Source of the DNA: Candidatus Heimdallarchaeota archaeon
GTDB lineage: Archaea; Asgardarchaeota; Heimdallarchaeia; Hodarchaeales; Hodarchaeaceae
Assembly: GCA_020353515.1 (NCBI GenBank)
Contig: CP070695.1
Coordinates: forward strand, 1,419,216-1,483,215
Direction of reading: 5' to 3'
DNA length: 64,000 nucleotides
This document shows positions 9,576 through 18,826 of this stretch, in pieces. The position numbers were made by a program, and so were the translations under genes. A model generated the notes under the pieces. That model had not been told where the DNA came from and searched no databases. It saw only the letters and a list, made by a program, of their open reading frames with translations. The first letter of the stretch is position 1. Each line of letters opens with the position of its first letter.

Positions 9576-10664
9576 ATGACTTTTCTCAATAATCCTATGA
9601 GAGAATCTCCCTCTAAAACTGGTATGATAATGGCACCGAAGAAAAAAACTGAAACTATTGAAGCAACAAAAACAACAAAAGTTGATAAAACGACTAAAGC
9701 TGTGACATCCATTACGGATTTACCTGGAATAGGCCCCTCCACAGCTGCAAAATTAGTAGAGGCTGGTTTCTCAACCTTAGAATCCATTGCAACTGTTTCA
9801 GTTGGTGAGTTGACCTCAATCGCAAGTATGGGTGAGAAAACGGTAAAAAAGATAATCGAAGCAGCACGAGAAGCACTTGATATCGATTTTGAAACTGCCA
9901 AAACTGTGTTGGCTCGTCGTAAGGATTTGGCTAAAGTTACGACTGGTAGTCAAAAACTAGATGAACTATTTGGTGGTGGAATTGAAACTGGATCCGTAAC
10001 GGAGCTTTTTGGCGAGTTTCGGACAGGAAAAACCCAAATTGCCCACCAACTCTGTGTGACCGTTCAGTTGCCCCGTGAAAAAGGTGGATTACGAGAAAGT
10101 GACAATTATCCAAAGGTAGTGTATATCGATAGCGAAAGCACGTTTCGTCCAGAAAGAATACTCTCAATGGCAAGTCGTTGGCAGGATGAATTAGATGAAG
10201 ATTTGTTGTTAGAAAACATTTTACACGGACGTGCTCACAATTCCGATCACCAAATGGTATTAGTAGAAAAAATGATTAAGGATTATTTGCCTACTGAGAA
10301 TGTTAAATTATTAGTAGTTGATTCTTTAATTTCACATTTTCGTGCTGAATATGTTGGAAGAGGGACTTTAGCAACACGGCAACAAAAGCTTAACCAACAC
10401 ATCCACACCATTCTCCGAGCTGCAGAAATTGGGAATCTAGCTGTCATTGTCACAAATCAAGTCCATGCCAAACCTGACCAATTTTTCGGAGATCCCACCC
10501 ATCCAGTAGGAGGACATATCGTTGCTCATGCAGCGCAAACGCGGGTATACCTTCGTAAATCAAAAGGTGAACGTAGAATAGCCCGAATAGTTGATAGTCC
10601 TCTCCTTCCTGAAAACGAAGCAGTCTTTGGATTAGCGGAAAATGGGATTATAGATGTAACATAA
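9576..10664 (+). CDS. radA: DNA repair and recombination protein RadA
   Basis: A 362-residue archaeal RecA/Rad51 recombinase. After a Lys/Thr-rich N-terminal tail it has a helix-hairpin-helix domain ([12 protein letters not shown] at 49-60), then the ATPase core: Walker A GEFRTGKT at 146-153, the [14 protein letters not shown] block, Walker B LLVVDSL, and the L2/VTNQV region. It polymerises on single-stranded DNA and exchanges strands. The first ATG is used here; in-frame ATGs 17 and 19 codons on would remove only the tail. It is transcribed away from the pilus operon and stands alone. The GGAG upstream is too far (17 bases) to be a convincing ribosome site. Confidence 0.97.
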   Translation: MTFLNNPMRESPSKTGMIMAPKKKTETIEATKTTKVDKTTKAVTSITDLPGIGPSTAAKLVEAGFSTLESIATVSVGELTSIASMGEKTVKKIIEAAREALDIDFETAKTVLARRKDLAKVTTGSQKLDELFGGGIETGSVTELFGEFRTGKTQIAHQLCVTVQLPREKGGLRESDNYPKVVYIDSESTFRPERILSMASRWQDELDEDLLLENILHGRAHNSDHQMVLVEKMIKDYLPTENVKLLVVDSLISHFRAEYVGRGTLATRQQKLNQHIHTILRAAEIGNLAVIVTNQVHAKPDQFFGDPTHPVGGHIVAHAAQTRVYLRKSKGERRIARIVDSPLLPENEAVFGLAENGIIDVT

Positions 10665-10713
10665 TCAAATTTTTATATTTAAATTGTAAAAAAAAGACGA
10701 TAGATCAAATATA

Positions 10714-10741
10714 GTATGTATCCACATACATGCAGGATACA
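10714..10741 (+). repeat. overlapping inverted repeats around a small-ORF start
   Basis: Two alternative hairpins share this stretch: GTATGT/ACATAC (10714-10719 with 10724-10729) and TGTATCC/GGATACA (10717-10723 with 10735-10741). They are mutually exclusive, and both surround the ATG at 10730. They could be a structured leader or an operator; nothing else supports either reading. Confidence 0.35.
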
Positions 10742-10948
10742 ACAAAAGAGCATCTCAGATATTATCCGATATATTATGAGGAAGGCGAAACATGGATATT
10801 TAATGAAACATATGAATTATATGGGCACAATAATAGTGATCCTGACGCAGGGTATATTATGATAGGGAGCACTCCTCACAATTGGTATTTACATCCTGAC
10901 ACAGAGAATAGAGTGACAACCTATATTGATATTTACGATGGATTCTAA
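10730..10948 (+). CDS. small unknown protein or gene fragment
   Basis: A 72-residue acidic, Tyr-rich frame without signal peptide or membrane segment. Its TKEHLRYYPIYYEEGE stretch is faintly like part of the phospholipase-like protein encoded at 20875-22029 (YREHLKYYRMDLYNEE), so it may be a leftover of such a gene. There is no Shine-Dalgarno, and a stop lies just upstream in frame. Its own T-tract follows at 10970. It sits among short or damaged secreted-protein genes; treat as uncertain. Confidence 0.35.
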   Translation: MQDTTKEHLRYYPIYYEEGETWIFNETYELYGHNNSDPDAGYIMIGSTPHNWYLHPDTENRVTTYIDIYDGF

Positions 10949-10969
10949 GATGAGAACTATATCCCTGAC

Positions 10970-10977
10970 TTTTTTTT
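10970..10977 (+). terminator. T-tract terminator candidate
   Basis: A run of eight T lies 22 bases after the stop of the small ORF ending at 10948. Archaeal transcription commonly stops at U-runs without needing a hairpin. No hairpin is evident. Confidence 0.4.
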
Positions 10978-11036
10978 CTAAACAATTTTGTACCAAGAGA
11001 TATGATAAATATGAGAAAATAGAAAGGAGAAATATT

Positions 11037-11696
11037 ATGTAATCACTTCAAGAAAAGAGTAACAATAGGTCAAGAATCTTTCTGGAGATCTGTTTAATTT
11101 TTGTCATAATTCTACTTTTTTTTAGTACTCCCCTACAAGTTGGTTCAACACAAAATAGAGTTTTATTGATTGATGAAGAGGGGATATTTAGCTTATCAAA
11201 CACTTCAGATCGGTATATCTTATTCAAGGAGACAATATATGCAAATGAAAGACATATTGGTACCACTTGGAACCTAACTATTGAGATTTCGAGTAATTCT
11301 AGTACTGGAGTGAAGTTCTCATTTGAGAGTCAAGCTACAGACTGGTTTGAAGGCATTAAGGAATTCCAAGTGGACCCCAACAAGGCTCGTTCGGAGGTAT
11401 ATATTGCGCATTGCACATCTGATGAAACACCAGGCTTTAATTTCCTATATTCTTTACTTAGTCCTGAAAAAAATGCTAGTGGAATATATAAAATCGAGAG
11501 AATTCATCCTGGGTATCTTTTGGATGAGGGGTCGGATCAATCATGTGTTTGGGATATTTCTGCGTGGTTAAAGCGAACTATTTCTACTTCATACTCATCT
11601 ATTGGATCTAGTCAAGCTGTACCAAGTTTAACTTTCATTCTTTGTCTTATTACACTAGTCTATGTAGACTTAATTACTGGTAAAAAAAAGGCGTAA
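11037..11696 (+). pseudogene. secreted/anchored protein gene with stop at codon 2
   Basis: An ATG at 11037 follows a good ribosome site (AAAGGAGA), but the next codon is TAA. Reading on in the same frame from 11043 gives an uninterrupted 218-codon sequence that begins like a signal peptide (RSRIFLEICLIFVIILLFF), continues as an Asn-rich external domain and ends in a membrane helix with a KKK tail (about 195-215). Initiation might occur at a later TTG (11166), but that would lose the signal peptide. A fresh nonsense mutation, a sequencing error or recoding would each explain it. Function unknown. Confidence 0.6.
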
Positions 11697-11855
11697 AAAT
11701 GCTGGTAGATAAAGAATTCTCCTATTCTGAATGCAAACTTCTACAAAAATGTTCGTTTCATTCATTAAATGATCCAAGCATGTGAACTGCTGAAATACGT
11801 GATGATCGAATTTCTGAATGGCGAGTTTACTGGTTAGATCAGAGGGATTGAAAAA

Positions 11856-12638
11856 TTGTTTGAATATTGTTGTCACTACCTTAGTATAAATACGAAGAAG
11901 ATTTTTATTGTTCTTCTTTGCTCTTTTCTACTCTGTAGAAGCTCCCCCAACATAAATTTTGCGTTAGGTCACTCCCCAGAGCCTACATCAGAAACTTATC
12001 CAGTCATTGATCCAGATTACTACACCGTTAATGTCAGATCAGGAGAAAAAAGGAGTTATAATATCACTCGATTCATTAAGCTGCAGTCTAATGGAACATA
12101 TATTCGAGAGGGTAAGATAAATGTATTGGAATTTGACCAAGTTAAAGAAGGACAGACCTTAGTCGTAAAAGTTACGAAATCGTCAAATGAGATCATCCAA
12201 TATGAGATCTCAATCCAATTCGATAATAATACTCTTTTAACTGGTCCTAAATCTACAATCTATAGAAGTAACGGCATGAAGAATGATTTTCGTTTCATAA
12301 CGACTACCAACCAGACGCTAATTGAACAATGGGTCGAGAAAGATTCAAATACTCAATATAACATCACATCAGATTTTTTCTCTATTAAATTTAGTAATAA
12401 ATTCAATACCTATGAATATGCTTTTGACTTACGGACTGGTTGGCTAAACCAACTTCATTATCAGCATTTGAATACCACACATCTCATTGAGGAGTATCAA
12501 ATAATTGCTTTTGAAAAGTCAGGATCTTTCTTTTCACCAAGTTTTAGTTATTTAGAAATCCTTGTTTTTGGAGTTGTTTTACTGATTTTTATCTTATTAA
12601 AAGGTAAAAGACATAAGAATAGGATTCTAAAAACTTGA
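11856..12638 (+). CDS. secreted, C-terminally anchored protein of unknown function
   Basis: A 260-residue protein with a TTG start that has AGAGGG 9 bases upstream. Residues about 14-32 form a signal peptide (KKIFIVLLCSFLLC). The middle has many N-x-S/T sites and beta-prone sequence. A membrane helix at about 228-250 with a Lys/Arg-rich tail anchors it. The overall shape matches the damaged gene just upstream, so the two may be distant paralogues or partners at the cell surface. No family recognised. Confidence 0.65.
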   Translation: MFEYCCHYLSINTKKIFIVLLCSFLLCRSSPNINFALGHSPEPTSETYPVIDPDYYTVNVRSGEKRSYNITRFIKLQSNGTYIREGKINVLEFDQVKEGQTLVVKVTKSSNEIIQYEISIQFDNNTLLTGPKSTIYRSNGMKNDFRFITTTNQTLIEQWVEKDSNTQYNITSDFFSIKFSNKFNTYEYAFDLRTGWLNQLHYQHLNTTHLIEEYQIIAFEKSGSFFSPSFSYLEILVFGVVLLIFILLKGKRHKNRILKT

Positions 12639-12899
12639 TATAATGAATAACTATATTAAATAATCTCGTATAAAGAACTCATTTAATTGGATATAAAAAT
12701 GTTAGATGTCATCATTTTCAAAAGTATGTTCCAAATGTCGCTTTTTCAGGGTATTTAAAAATAAAAGAATGGGTTTTTCTCTAGTTCTTACCCTGAGAGG
12801 AGAGATTGAGCCTTCAAAAATCAACAATTGTATATTTGGAGACAGAGCGACTTAGTAATGACTTAAAAAAATATACCAATGGATTATTTGACGACATTC
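12639..12899. other. intergenic region between convergent genes
   Basis: No credible coding frame or RNA gene seen. It contains a 7-base inverted repeat CAGGGTA/TACCCTG (arms near 12748 and 12788) with a long A/T-rich loop, possibly part of convergent transcription termination for the genes on either side. Confidence 0.4.
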
Positions 12900-13493
12900 T
12901 TAGAAAATCAGTCTAGTTTTCAATAATCCTTTGTGATTAAGTAAGTCCTTTAATGATAATAAAAAAGAGAGATTTACGTTATTTTCTTGCTCGAATTTCT
13001 TCATCAGTTCTTTATTAGGCAATCTATTGATGAAAACAAATATTGAGGCAACTTTCGCTCCATGGTTACGAATCATGTTCAATAATGGTATTTTACTTCC
13101 ACCTGAAGTTATAACATCATCAACCAATAATATCCTTTTATTAGAAATATTTCCTTCAATTAATTTTTGTGTTCCATGTTTTTTACGTTCTAAACGAGCC
13201 AAAAAATACTTTTTCTTCAATTTAAGAGCTAAAGACACCCCTAAAGGAATACCTGCTAATGGTGGGGCTATAATACCATCGAAAAAACCAATATTTTCTG
13301 AAGTTCGGATATAATCCGCTGCAATATTAGTAATTTCTTGAAATTCTGCTGGATAATTAGGTAAAATTCTCAAATCAATATAAAAAGAAGACCTTGATCC
13401 ATTTTTTAATTCAAAATCACCAAATCTTAGCACATTAATCTTTTCTAAAGTAGAAATCACCTGCTTTGTTAACGCTAATGATAATCGGGGCAT
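12900..13493 (-). CDS. pyrE: orotate phosphoribosyltransferase
   Basis: Converts orotate and PRPP to OMP. The protein has the phosphoribosyltransferase signature ILLVDDVITSGGS near residue 127, the PPLAGIPLGVSLAL block and the FGDFELKNGSRSSFYIDLR N-terminal region. I place the start at the ATG at 13493 (197 residues); an in-frame GTG at 13526 would add 11 residues but would lie on top of the shared promoter palindrome. Divergent from pyrF, 40-70 bases apart. The C-terminus is a little extended. Pathway neighbours confirm the role. Confidence 0.93.
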   Translation of the reverse strand: MPRLSLALTKQVISTLEKINVLRFGDFELKNGSRSSFYIDLRILPNYPAEFQEITNIAADYIRTSENIGFFDGIIAPPLAGIPLGVSLALKLKKKYFLARLERKKHGTQKLIEGNISNKRILLVDDVITSGGSKIPLLNMIRNHGAKVASIFVFINRLPNKELMKKFEQENNVNLSFLLSLKDLLNHKGLLKTRLIF

Positions 13494-13524
13494 GAAAATA
13501 CTACCACTAATGAATTGAAAAACC

Positions 13525-13538
13525 ACTTTTTAAAAAGT
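13525..13538. promoter_or_regulatory. bidirectional palindromic promoter of pyrE and pyrF
   Basis: A perfect 14-base palindrome ACTTTTTAAAAAGT. Its centre is 35 bases from the pyrF ATG and 38 bases from the pyrE ATG at 13493, so a TATA box here could serve both strands symmetrically with short leaders. This is inference from spacing and symmetry. Confidence 0.5.
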
Positions 13539-13566
13539 TTTAAAGTTGAAAGAGTTTTCTTGAATT

Positions 13567-14349
13567 ATGAGTTTCTTAAAGCTTTTATCAGCTTCTAAGG
13601 AAGAATCAAGAAGTAATGTTTGTATCGGATTAGATTTAGCCGTATATGGAAGCCGAAAAGAAAAAACTCTTCAAATTGATGAGGAAAAAACGGAAGTAAT
13701 CCTTAATCTTATTGACAGTCTCTATCCTTATTGTTGCTCCTTCAAGGTAAATCGCCAATATATTCTAGATCTATCAGTGGCTCAAATACAGAATATAACT
13801 GCAAAAGCTCATGAATATAACCGTCCTATTATTGTTGATCATAAAATTTCTGATATAGGACCTTCAAATGAGCAAATGCTGTATCACTGTAAACAAGAAG
13901 GATTTGATGCGTTTACAGCTAGTCCTTTTCCTGGGAATGTAAAAGAAATCTGCACCTTATCTCATTCATTTGGATTATCCTCACTAATCCTAGTTTTAAT
14001 GTCCAATCCTGAAGCAGAATGGATGAAAAGAACCACTTTAAATGGAATCCCACTCTACAAATACTTAGCTCGCTTAACAAATAAATATGCTCAAGGTGCC
14101 GTTGTTGGAGCCGCTGGACATGTTGGGATGAAAGAATTAAAAATTATCGCAGAGGAAATTTCTGGCAAAGTAATTTTATCTCCAGGTGTAGGAGCACAAG
14201 GAGGGGAAGTAAAGAATTTATTAACAGCATTCAAAGATGATGTCATATTCAACATAGGACGAGGAATTATTTATCATAAGAATCCAGTAGAAGAAATAAA
14301 AAAGTACAACAAATCTATTGAATCAATCTATCAATCACTGGGTCTTTAA
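13567..14349 (+). CDS. pyrF: orotidine 5'-phosphate decarboxylase
   Basis: Decarboxylates OMP to UMP, the last step of the pathway. The 260-residue protein has GLDLA near residue 22, the catalytic block VDHKISDIGPSN (Asp91-Lys93-Asp96), the phosphate-binding SPGVGAQGGE near 212 and NIGRGI near 232. The longer length (about 260 rather than about 215) and the block layout resemble the group III/PyrF2-type subfamily rather than the short archaeal one. The next gene, dihydroorotase, begins at its stop codon. Confidence 0.94.
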   Translation: MSFLKLLSASKEESRSNVCIGLDLAVYGSRKEKTLQIDEEKTEVILNLIDSLYPYCCSFKVNRQYILDLSVAQIQNITAKAHEYNRPIIVDHKISDIGPSNEQMLYHCKQEGFDAFTASPFPGNVKEICTLSHSFGLSSLILVLMSNPEAEWMKRTTLNGIPLYKYLARLTNKYAQGAVVGAAGHVGMKELKIIAEEISGKVILSPGVGAQGGEVKNLLTAFKDDVIFNIGRGIIYHKNPVEEIKKYNKSIESIYQSLGL

Positions 14350-14350
14350 A

Positions 14351-15586
14351 TTGCTTTTAAAAAATGCCTCGATATGGTATCGTGAGCAAATTATTCATGG
14401 TCACGTTCTTGTGGATGAATTAACTGGTTTAATTAAACGCATCTCTCTTTCAAACACAAGTTCTGCAGATTCTGTAATTAATTTGAAAGGAAAGCTAATC
14501 ATTCCAAGTCTCGTTGACATTCATTGTCATTTAAGGGATTTTGAAGAGAGTCATAAGGAAACATATGAAACTGGGGCTCTAGCAGCAGCTGCAGGGGGAT
14601 TTACGACAATTTTTGACATGCCCAATAAAATAAATCCTATTAATTCTTCTAAAAGTCTTAATATGGCTGTAGAAAGAGCTGATAGAATCCAGTCTTGTGA
14701 GATCATCCCTTATGTTCTTTTGAATAAAGGAACAGAGGCCTCACTAATTTCTAATTACCCTTATTCGAAAGCTTATCTTGGAATTACGACTGGAAATTTT
14801 AGAACTGATGTTTCAGAAGTTGCAGCTTTTTTAATCCAATCATCAGGAGTACTAGCTGTACATTGTGAAGATAATGAAAGAATCAATAACAATCTAAAGA
14901 AGTTTCAAGCTACTCTAGAGAATCATGGAAAAATCCGAGATCCTCAATCTGAGGTACTAGCAATCAAAAATCTGCTAGAAACAACAAAAGATATAGTAAC
15001 AAAAGGAAAATTACACATTGCTCATGTTACACTTCTAGAATCAATAGGAATTTTACACTCAAAAAATATTTCCTTTGAAGTAACTCCACACCATTTATTT
15101 CTGAACAATGATGATTTATATCAACTTGGTGTAAAGGGGAAAATGAATCCTCCATTAAGGTCAAAATTAGAGCAAAAAAAATTGCTAGAGGCTTTCCTTG
15201 CAAATCAAATACCAATAATTAGTACTGATCATGCTCCTCACACAAAGCAAGAGAAGGAAGATCTGGAATTAGCTGGAGTCCCTGGTTTGGAAACGTGTCT
15301 CCCTCTTCTATTTCATTATTGTAAACCTTTAGATATGCGAAAATTAAAGCTTATCATAAATGCTTTGGCAATTAATCCACGGGTTCTAATGAATTTATCT
15401 GAAAAAGGGATTATTGTTGCAAATGAGCCAGCTAATCTGACAGTTATAGATCGAAAAAAGACTAAGGTGGTTCGAGGAGAAGATCTTAGAACTAAGTGTA
15501 AATGGAGTCCATGGGAAGGATATGAACTATTGGGATGGCCAGTACTTACCATTCGAGAAGGTAAAATTGCGTTTAATGACCTTTAG
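14351..15586 (+). CDS. pyrC: dihydroorotase
   Basis: Zinc amidohydrolase that cyclises carbamoyl aspartate to dihydroorotate. It has the metal motif DIHCHLR near residues 55-61, the AAAAGGFTTIFDMPN block, HCEDNER, HIAHVT, and STDHAPHTKQEK near 290. I choose the TTG at 14351, directly after the pyrF stop, giving MLLKNASIWYRE, which matches the usual N-terminus. An in-frame ATG at 14318 inside pyrF would add 11 residues. About 411 residues, class I length. Co-transcribed with pyrF. Confidence 0.94.
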   Translation: MLLKNASIWYREQIIHGHVLVDELTGLIKRISLSNTSSADSVINLKGKLIIPSLVDIHCHLRDFEESHKETYETGALAAAAGGFTTIFDMPNKINPINSSKSLNMAVERADRIQSCEIIPYVLLNKGTEASLISNYPYSKAYLGITTGNFRTDVSEVAAFLIQSSGVLAVHCEDNERINNNLKKFQATLENHGKIRDPQSEVLAIKNLLETTKDIVTKGKLHIAHVTLLESIGILHSKNISFEVTPHHLFLNNDDLYQLGVKGKMNPPLRSKLEQKKLLEAFLANQIPIISTDHAPHTKQEKEDLELAGVPGLETCLPLLFHYCKPLDMRKLKLIINALAINPRVLMNLSEKGIIVANEPANLTVIDRKKTKVVRGEDLRTKCKWSPWEGYELLGWPVLTIREGKIAFNDL

Positions 15587-15606
15587 ATTCTCTATAAAGT
15601 ATAATA

Positions 15607-16455
15607 TTACCTGAAAGAGTACTTTGAACCATCAGCTCGTCTACCGAATTTTCCAAAATCTTCGACTTTCGCTAGTATGTTCCCGCGAAATACTGGACCA
15701 TCTTGACAAATGCTAAGGCCTAAATCATCTAAAAAACATGATCCACAAATTCCGAAACCACATCGAATATAACGATCTGCTAAGCAAATTTGAGTGTTTT
15801 CTGCTAGATCATGATCCTGAGCAATTGTTAAAATTTTTCTAAGCATTAATTCTGGACCACAGGAATAAATTTCCCAGCCCGTTGGATCCTGCATGAGATC
15901 GTAAAAAGATATTTCCATTTTTTCGGACACTAATCCATCAAATCCATAGGATCCATCTTCTGTGCAAAATTCAGTAATAATAGGCAGTTTTTCAAATTCT
16001 TCTCTAAAAAGTAACTCGGTTTTAGTCTTAGCTCCTTGTACTAATACAATTTTGGGTGATTTAGAAGAAGTCCTAGTCATTTGGTGAATCAAAAAGCGTA
16101 AGGGCGCTATTCCTATCCCCCCAGCAACAATAAATGCATTTCTTGAAAATTTAAGATCAAATCCATTTCCAAATGGACCTCTTAGGCCTATCAAAGTATT
16201 AACTTCCTTCTTGATGATATCATTTGTTGTAGGCCCGACTCCACGAATCGTAAAGGACATTATACTATTTTGATAATGACTAACTGCTATAGGAATCTCA
16301 TCATTACCAGGCAGCCAGAGCATGAAATACTGGCCTGGAATTACTTTCAATAAATTCCCTTCAGGTATTGAAAAACCGATTGATACAGTGCTTTCATTCT
16401 CAAAACATTTTCTAAGAATTGGTAAGCAATAAGGAAGGTCATAGCAATTAGCCAT
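15607..16455 (-). CDS. pyrK: dihydroorotate dehydrogenase electron transfer subunit
   Basis: A 282-residue ferredoxin-reductase-like protein that passes electrons from the class 1B dihydroorotate dehydrogenase to NAD. It shows an FAD-binding beta barrel, the nucleotide-binding GGIGIAPLRFL, and a [2Fe-2S] cluster loop CGFGICGSCFLDDLG with a further Cys in SICQDG. It overlaps the end of pyrD by 8 bases, as expected for partner subunits. It is last gene of the minus-strand pyrBIDK group and converges with pyrC. Confidence 0.94.
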   Translation of the reverse strand: MANCYDLPYCLPILRKCFENESTVSIGFSIPEGNLLKVIPGQYFMLWLPGNDEIPIAVSHYQNSIMSFTIRGVGPTTNDIIKKEVNTLIGLRGPFGNGFDLKFSRNAFIVAGGIGIAPLRFLIHQMTRTSSKSPKIVLVQGAKTKTELLFREEFEKLPIITEFCTEDGSYGFDGLVSEKMEISFYDLMQDPTGWEIYSCGPELMLRKILTIAQDHDLAENTQICLADRYIRCGFGICGSCFLDDLGLSICQDGPVFRGNILAKVEDFGKFGRRADGSKYSFR

Positions 16456-17386
16456 GTGCCATCCCCTTTAACTCTTCTATAGTTAGATCTTCTCGAACAA
16501 GATAAGAATCTAGTCCATTTAATAATTCTGTAATGAGAACCTTTGGTGATGAATAATTATGAAACGCAGAACCTATTTGAACGGCACTTGCTCCTGCTAA
16601 TAGATATTCAACAACATCCTCCCATTTAGAAATCCCCCCTAATCCTATTAATGGAATTTTTGGTCCAATAGATTCAAAAAGATCGTAAATCGCTCTTAAT
16701 CCAATAGGTTTGATAGCTCTGCCCGAAAGTCCACCTCTAATATTTCCTAATATTGGTTTTTTTGCTTCAATATCTATAAGTAAAGCCTTAATAGTATTAA
16801 TAGCAACAAGAGCATCAGCTCCCCCTGATAAAGCTGCTTCTCCTATTTTTGTTATGTCGGAGATATTGGGAGTTAATTTAACCCAAATTGGAATATTAAA
16901 AGTAGTCTTAACCTCTTTAACTATCTCTTCAACAACTTCGGGGTCTGTACCAACAGCCATCCCAAACCTTTTCGCATGAGGACAGCTTAAATTTAATTCA
17001 AAAGCTACAGGACTGGTCCTCATTCTAACTTTTCTAAGGCAGTCTATTACAGAAATAAATTCATCGGGGGAGGACCCAAAAACTGATACAATTAGACTCA
17101 CATCGGATTCAATATTTTGTAGTTCCTTACTGAATTTAGAACAACCAGGATTGGCTAATCCTATCGCATTGATAACTGAATGGATTTCTGGAAGATAAAG
17201 GACTGATGGATTCGGGTGTCCTTCACGTGGTTCAATACCTATTGATTTAGTTGTTACTGCCCCAAAACCTTCATGGAATGATCGGTTGAGGGTGGAGTAG
17301 GTTGATCCCAAAATACCTGAAGCTAAAATTAGCGGGTTTTTGATTTCAACATTCCCAATGGTGGTTTTTAGTTCTTTCATCATCAT
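16448..17386 (-). CDS. pyrD: dihydroorotate dehydrogenase, catalytic subunit (class 1B)
   Basis: A 312-residue FMN-dependent TIM-barrel enzyme oxidising dihydroorotate to orotate. Visible signatures are KNPLILASGILGS, the NLSCPHAKRFG block, VKLTPNISDI, GGLSGRAIKPIGLRAIYDL and GLGGISKWEDVVEYLLAGASAVQ is represented by its GGI and AGA elements near 255-275. The neighbouring PyrK subunit marks it as the NAD-linked heterotetramer form. Three consecutive ATGs open the gene, 2 bases after pyrI. Confidence 0.95.
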   Translation of the reverse strand: MMMKELKTTIGNVEIKNPLILASGILGSTYSTLNRSFHEGFGAVTTKSIGIEPREGHPNPSVLYLPEIHSVINAIGLANPGCSKFSKELQNIESDVSLIVSVFGSSPDEFISVIDCLRKVRMRTSPVAFELNLSCPHAKRFGMAVGTDPEVVEEIVKEVKTTFNIPIWVKLTPNISDITKIGEAALSGGADALVAINTIKALLIDIEAKKPILGNIRGGLSGRAIKPIGLRAIYDLFESIGPKIPLIGLGGISKWEDVVEYLLAGASAVQIGSAFHNYSSPKVLITELLNGLDSYLVREDLTIEELKGMAHG

Positions 17387-17388
17387 TA

Positions 17389-17883
17389 TCAGAGCATTAA
17401 TGAGATATGCTCGTGAATATTAAAAATTACATCACAATATGCGCATCGGAGGCTTATTGGGTGATGATCATCCAATACTGTAAATTCAGATTCAACATCC
17501 TCTTGTTGGCTAGTTATACAATTCAACCCTGGACATTTTAATACTCCAGAAATTTTTTTGGGGATCTTGATTTTTTCTTTTTCAATTATTTTGTAGTCCT
17601 TGATATATGCGATATTACTACCAGATATCAACAATCCCAATTTTTTAATATTTAAATCCTCTCTGTTCATATTACGTATCTTTAATATGTCTTTTCGCCC
17701 AAATTTACGTGAAGGAAGATTAATCGCTACAAACACAGAGTGAGGAAAGTTTTCATCAATATTCAATGCTTTTAATGCATAAAAGGCTCTTCCTGGAGGT
17801 GTAATGTGGTCAATAACTATTCCATTATCGATTTTTGCCACAATAAGCTCTTTTTCTGTCTTTTCTTCTAAATTATTCAACAA
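17389..17883 (-). CDS. pyrI: aspartate carbamoyltransferase regulatory subunit
   Basis: A 164-residue allosteric subunit that binds nucleotides and bridges catalytic trimers. The N-terminal domain has GIVIDHITPPGRAFYALK; the C-terminal zinc domain has four cysteines at about 117, 122, 147 and 150. It overlaps pyrB by 11 bases, the usual catalytic-regulatory arrangement, implying feedback control of the pathway by end-product nucleotides as in known archaeal enzymes. Confidence 0.95.
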   Translation of the reverse strand: MLNNLEEKTEKELIVAKIDNGIVIDHITPPGRAFYALKALNIDENFPHSVFVAINLPSRKFGRKDILKIRNMNREDLNIKKLGLLISGSNIAYIKDYKIIEKEKIKIPKKISGVLKCPGLNCITSQQEDVESEFTVLDDHHPISLRCAYCDVIFNIHEHISLML

Positions 17884-18826
17884 AATTACCTCCCAATAGC
17901 TGATCTAAAATTGCCATTCGTATGTAGACGCCATTTTTGGCTTGAGTGAAATATTTCGCTTGAGGAAACCGGTCTATTTCATATGGGATTTCATCCACCC
18001 TAGGTAAGGGATGTAATATCAATGATGTATCCTTAACTGATTTGAGTAAGGATGTGTGTAGCTGATAGGAGCCTTTAACTTTCTGATAAAGCATTGGATC
18101 AGGAAATCTTTCTTTCTGTAATCTTGTTACATAGAGAACGTCAATATCACTAATTACTTCTGAAATATTCTCTGTTTCGATTATTTCTAAATTCGTTTCT
18201 TTAAGATCCAATCGTAAGTCTTCTTGTAAACGTAAAGAAGGGTGGGAGATGAGATTAATTGTATTTCTGCCAAATTTACTTAAAGCTAAAAGGAGTGATG
18301 AAATTGTCCTACTATAACGTAAATCTCCCATAAGAGCAACATTCAATCCAGAGAGTCGGCCGAAATATTCACGAATTGTAAAAATATCAAGAAGCGCCTG
18401 GGTAGGATGTTCTTGACTACCTGATCCTCCCGAGATGACTGGCACTTCAAATTTTTGAGCAATCTCAGCTGCTAGCTTCGCTGATCCTCGTAGTGGATGA
18501 CGAATTACGATTCCATCTGCATAATTCGCCAGCATTGTTATTGTATCTGAAAGCGATTCTCCTTTCTCAAGAGAAGTTCCTGTACTACTTGAAAAACCAG
18601 TAATACTACCTCCAAGTCTTAACATAGCAGTTTCGAAAGACAAGCGAGTTCGTGTGCTTGGTTCCCAAAAAGCTAAGGCTAGTATTCTTCCTTTGAGTCG
18701 AGTGTGGTAATGAGATGGATTTTGTTTAATCAATTTCGCATAATCTAGGATTTCAACGATTTCTTGCTCTTTTAAATCTCGGATTGCAATCAAATGAGAA
18801 GTTTTTGAAATCTGAATGCCAACCAT
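17873..18826 (-). CDS. pyrB: aspartate carbamoyltransferase catalytic subunit
   Basis: A 317-residue enzyme joining carbamoyl phosphate and aspartate. The carbamoyl-phosphate loop is WEPSTRTRLSFE (Ser57-Thr58-Arg59-Thr60-Arg61). HPTQALLDIFT lies near 140 and HPLPRVDEI near 268, all as in the family. It is first gene of a pyrB-I-D-K operon running leftward. Carbamoyl-phosphate synthase is not in the window. Full length, nothing odd. Confidence 0.96.
   Translation of the reverse strand: MVGIQISKTSHLIAIRDLKEQEIVEILDYAKLIKQNPSHYHTRLKGRILALAFWEPSTRTRLSFETAMLRLGGSITGFSSSTGTSLEKGESLSDTITMLANYADGIVIRHPLRGSAKLAAEIAQKFEVPVISGGSGSQEHPTQALLDIFTIREYFGRLSGLNVALMGDLRYSRTISSLLLALSKFGRNTINLISHPSLRLQEDLRLDLKETNLEIIETENISEVISDIDVLYVTRLQKERFPDPMLYQKVKGSYQLHTSLLKSVKDTSLILHPLPRVDEIPYEIDRFPQAKYFTQAKNGVYIRMAILDQLLGGNFVE

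Noticed and set aside
9560..9901. 113-codon minus-strand frame
   Set aside because: Antisense to the N-terminal region of RadA, whose helix-hairpin-helix is clear.
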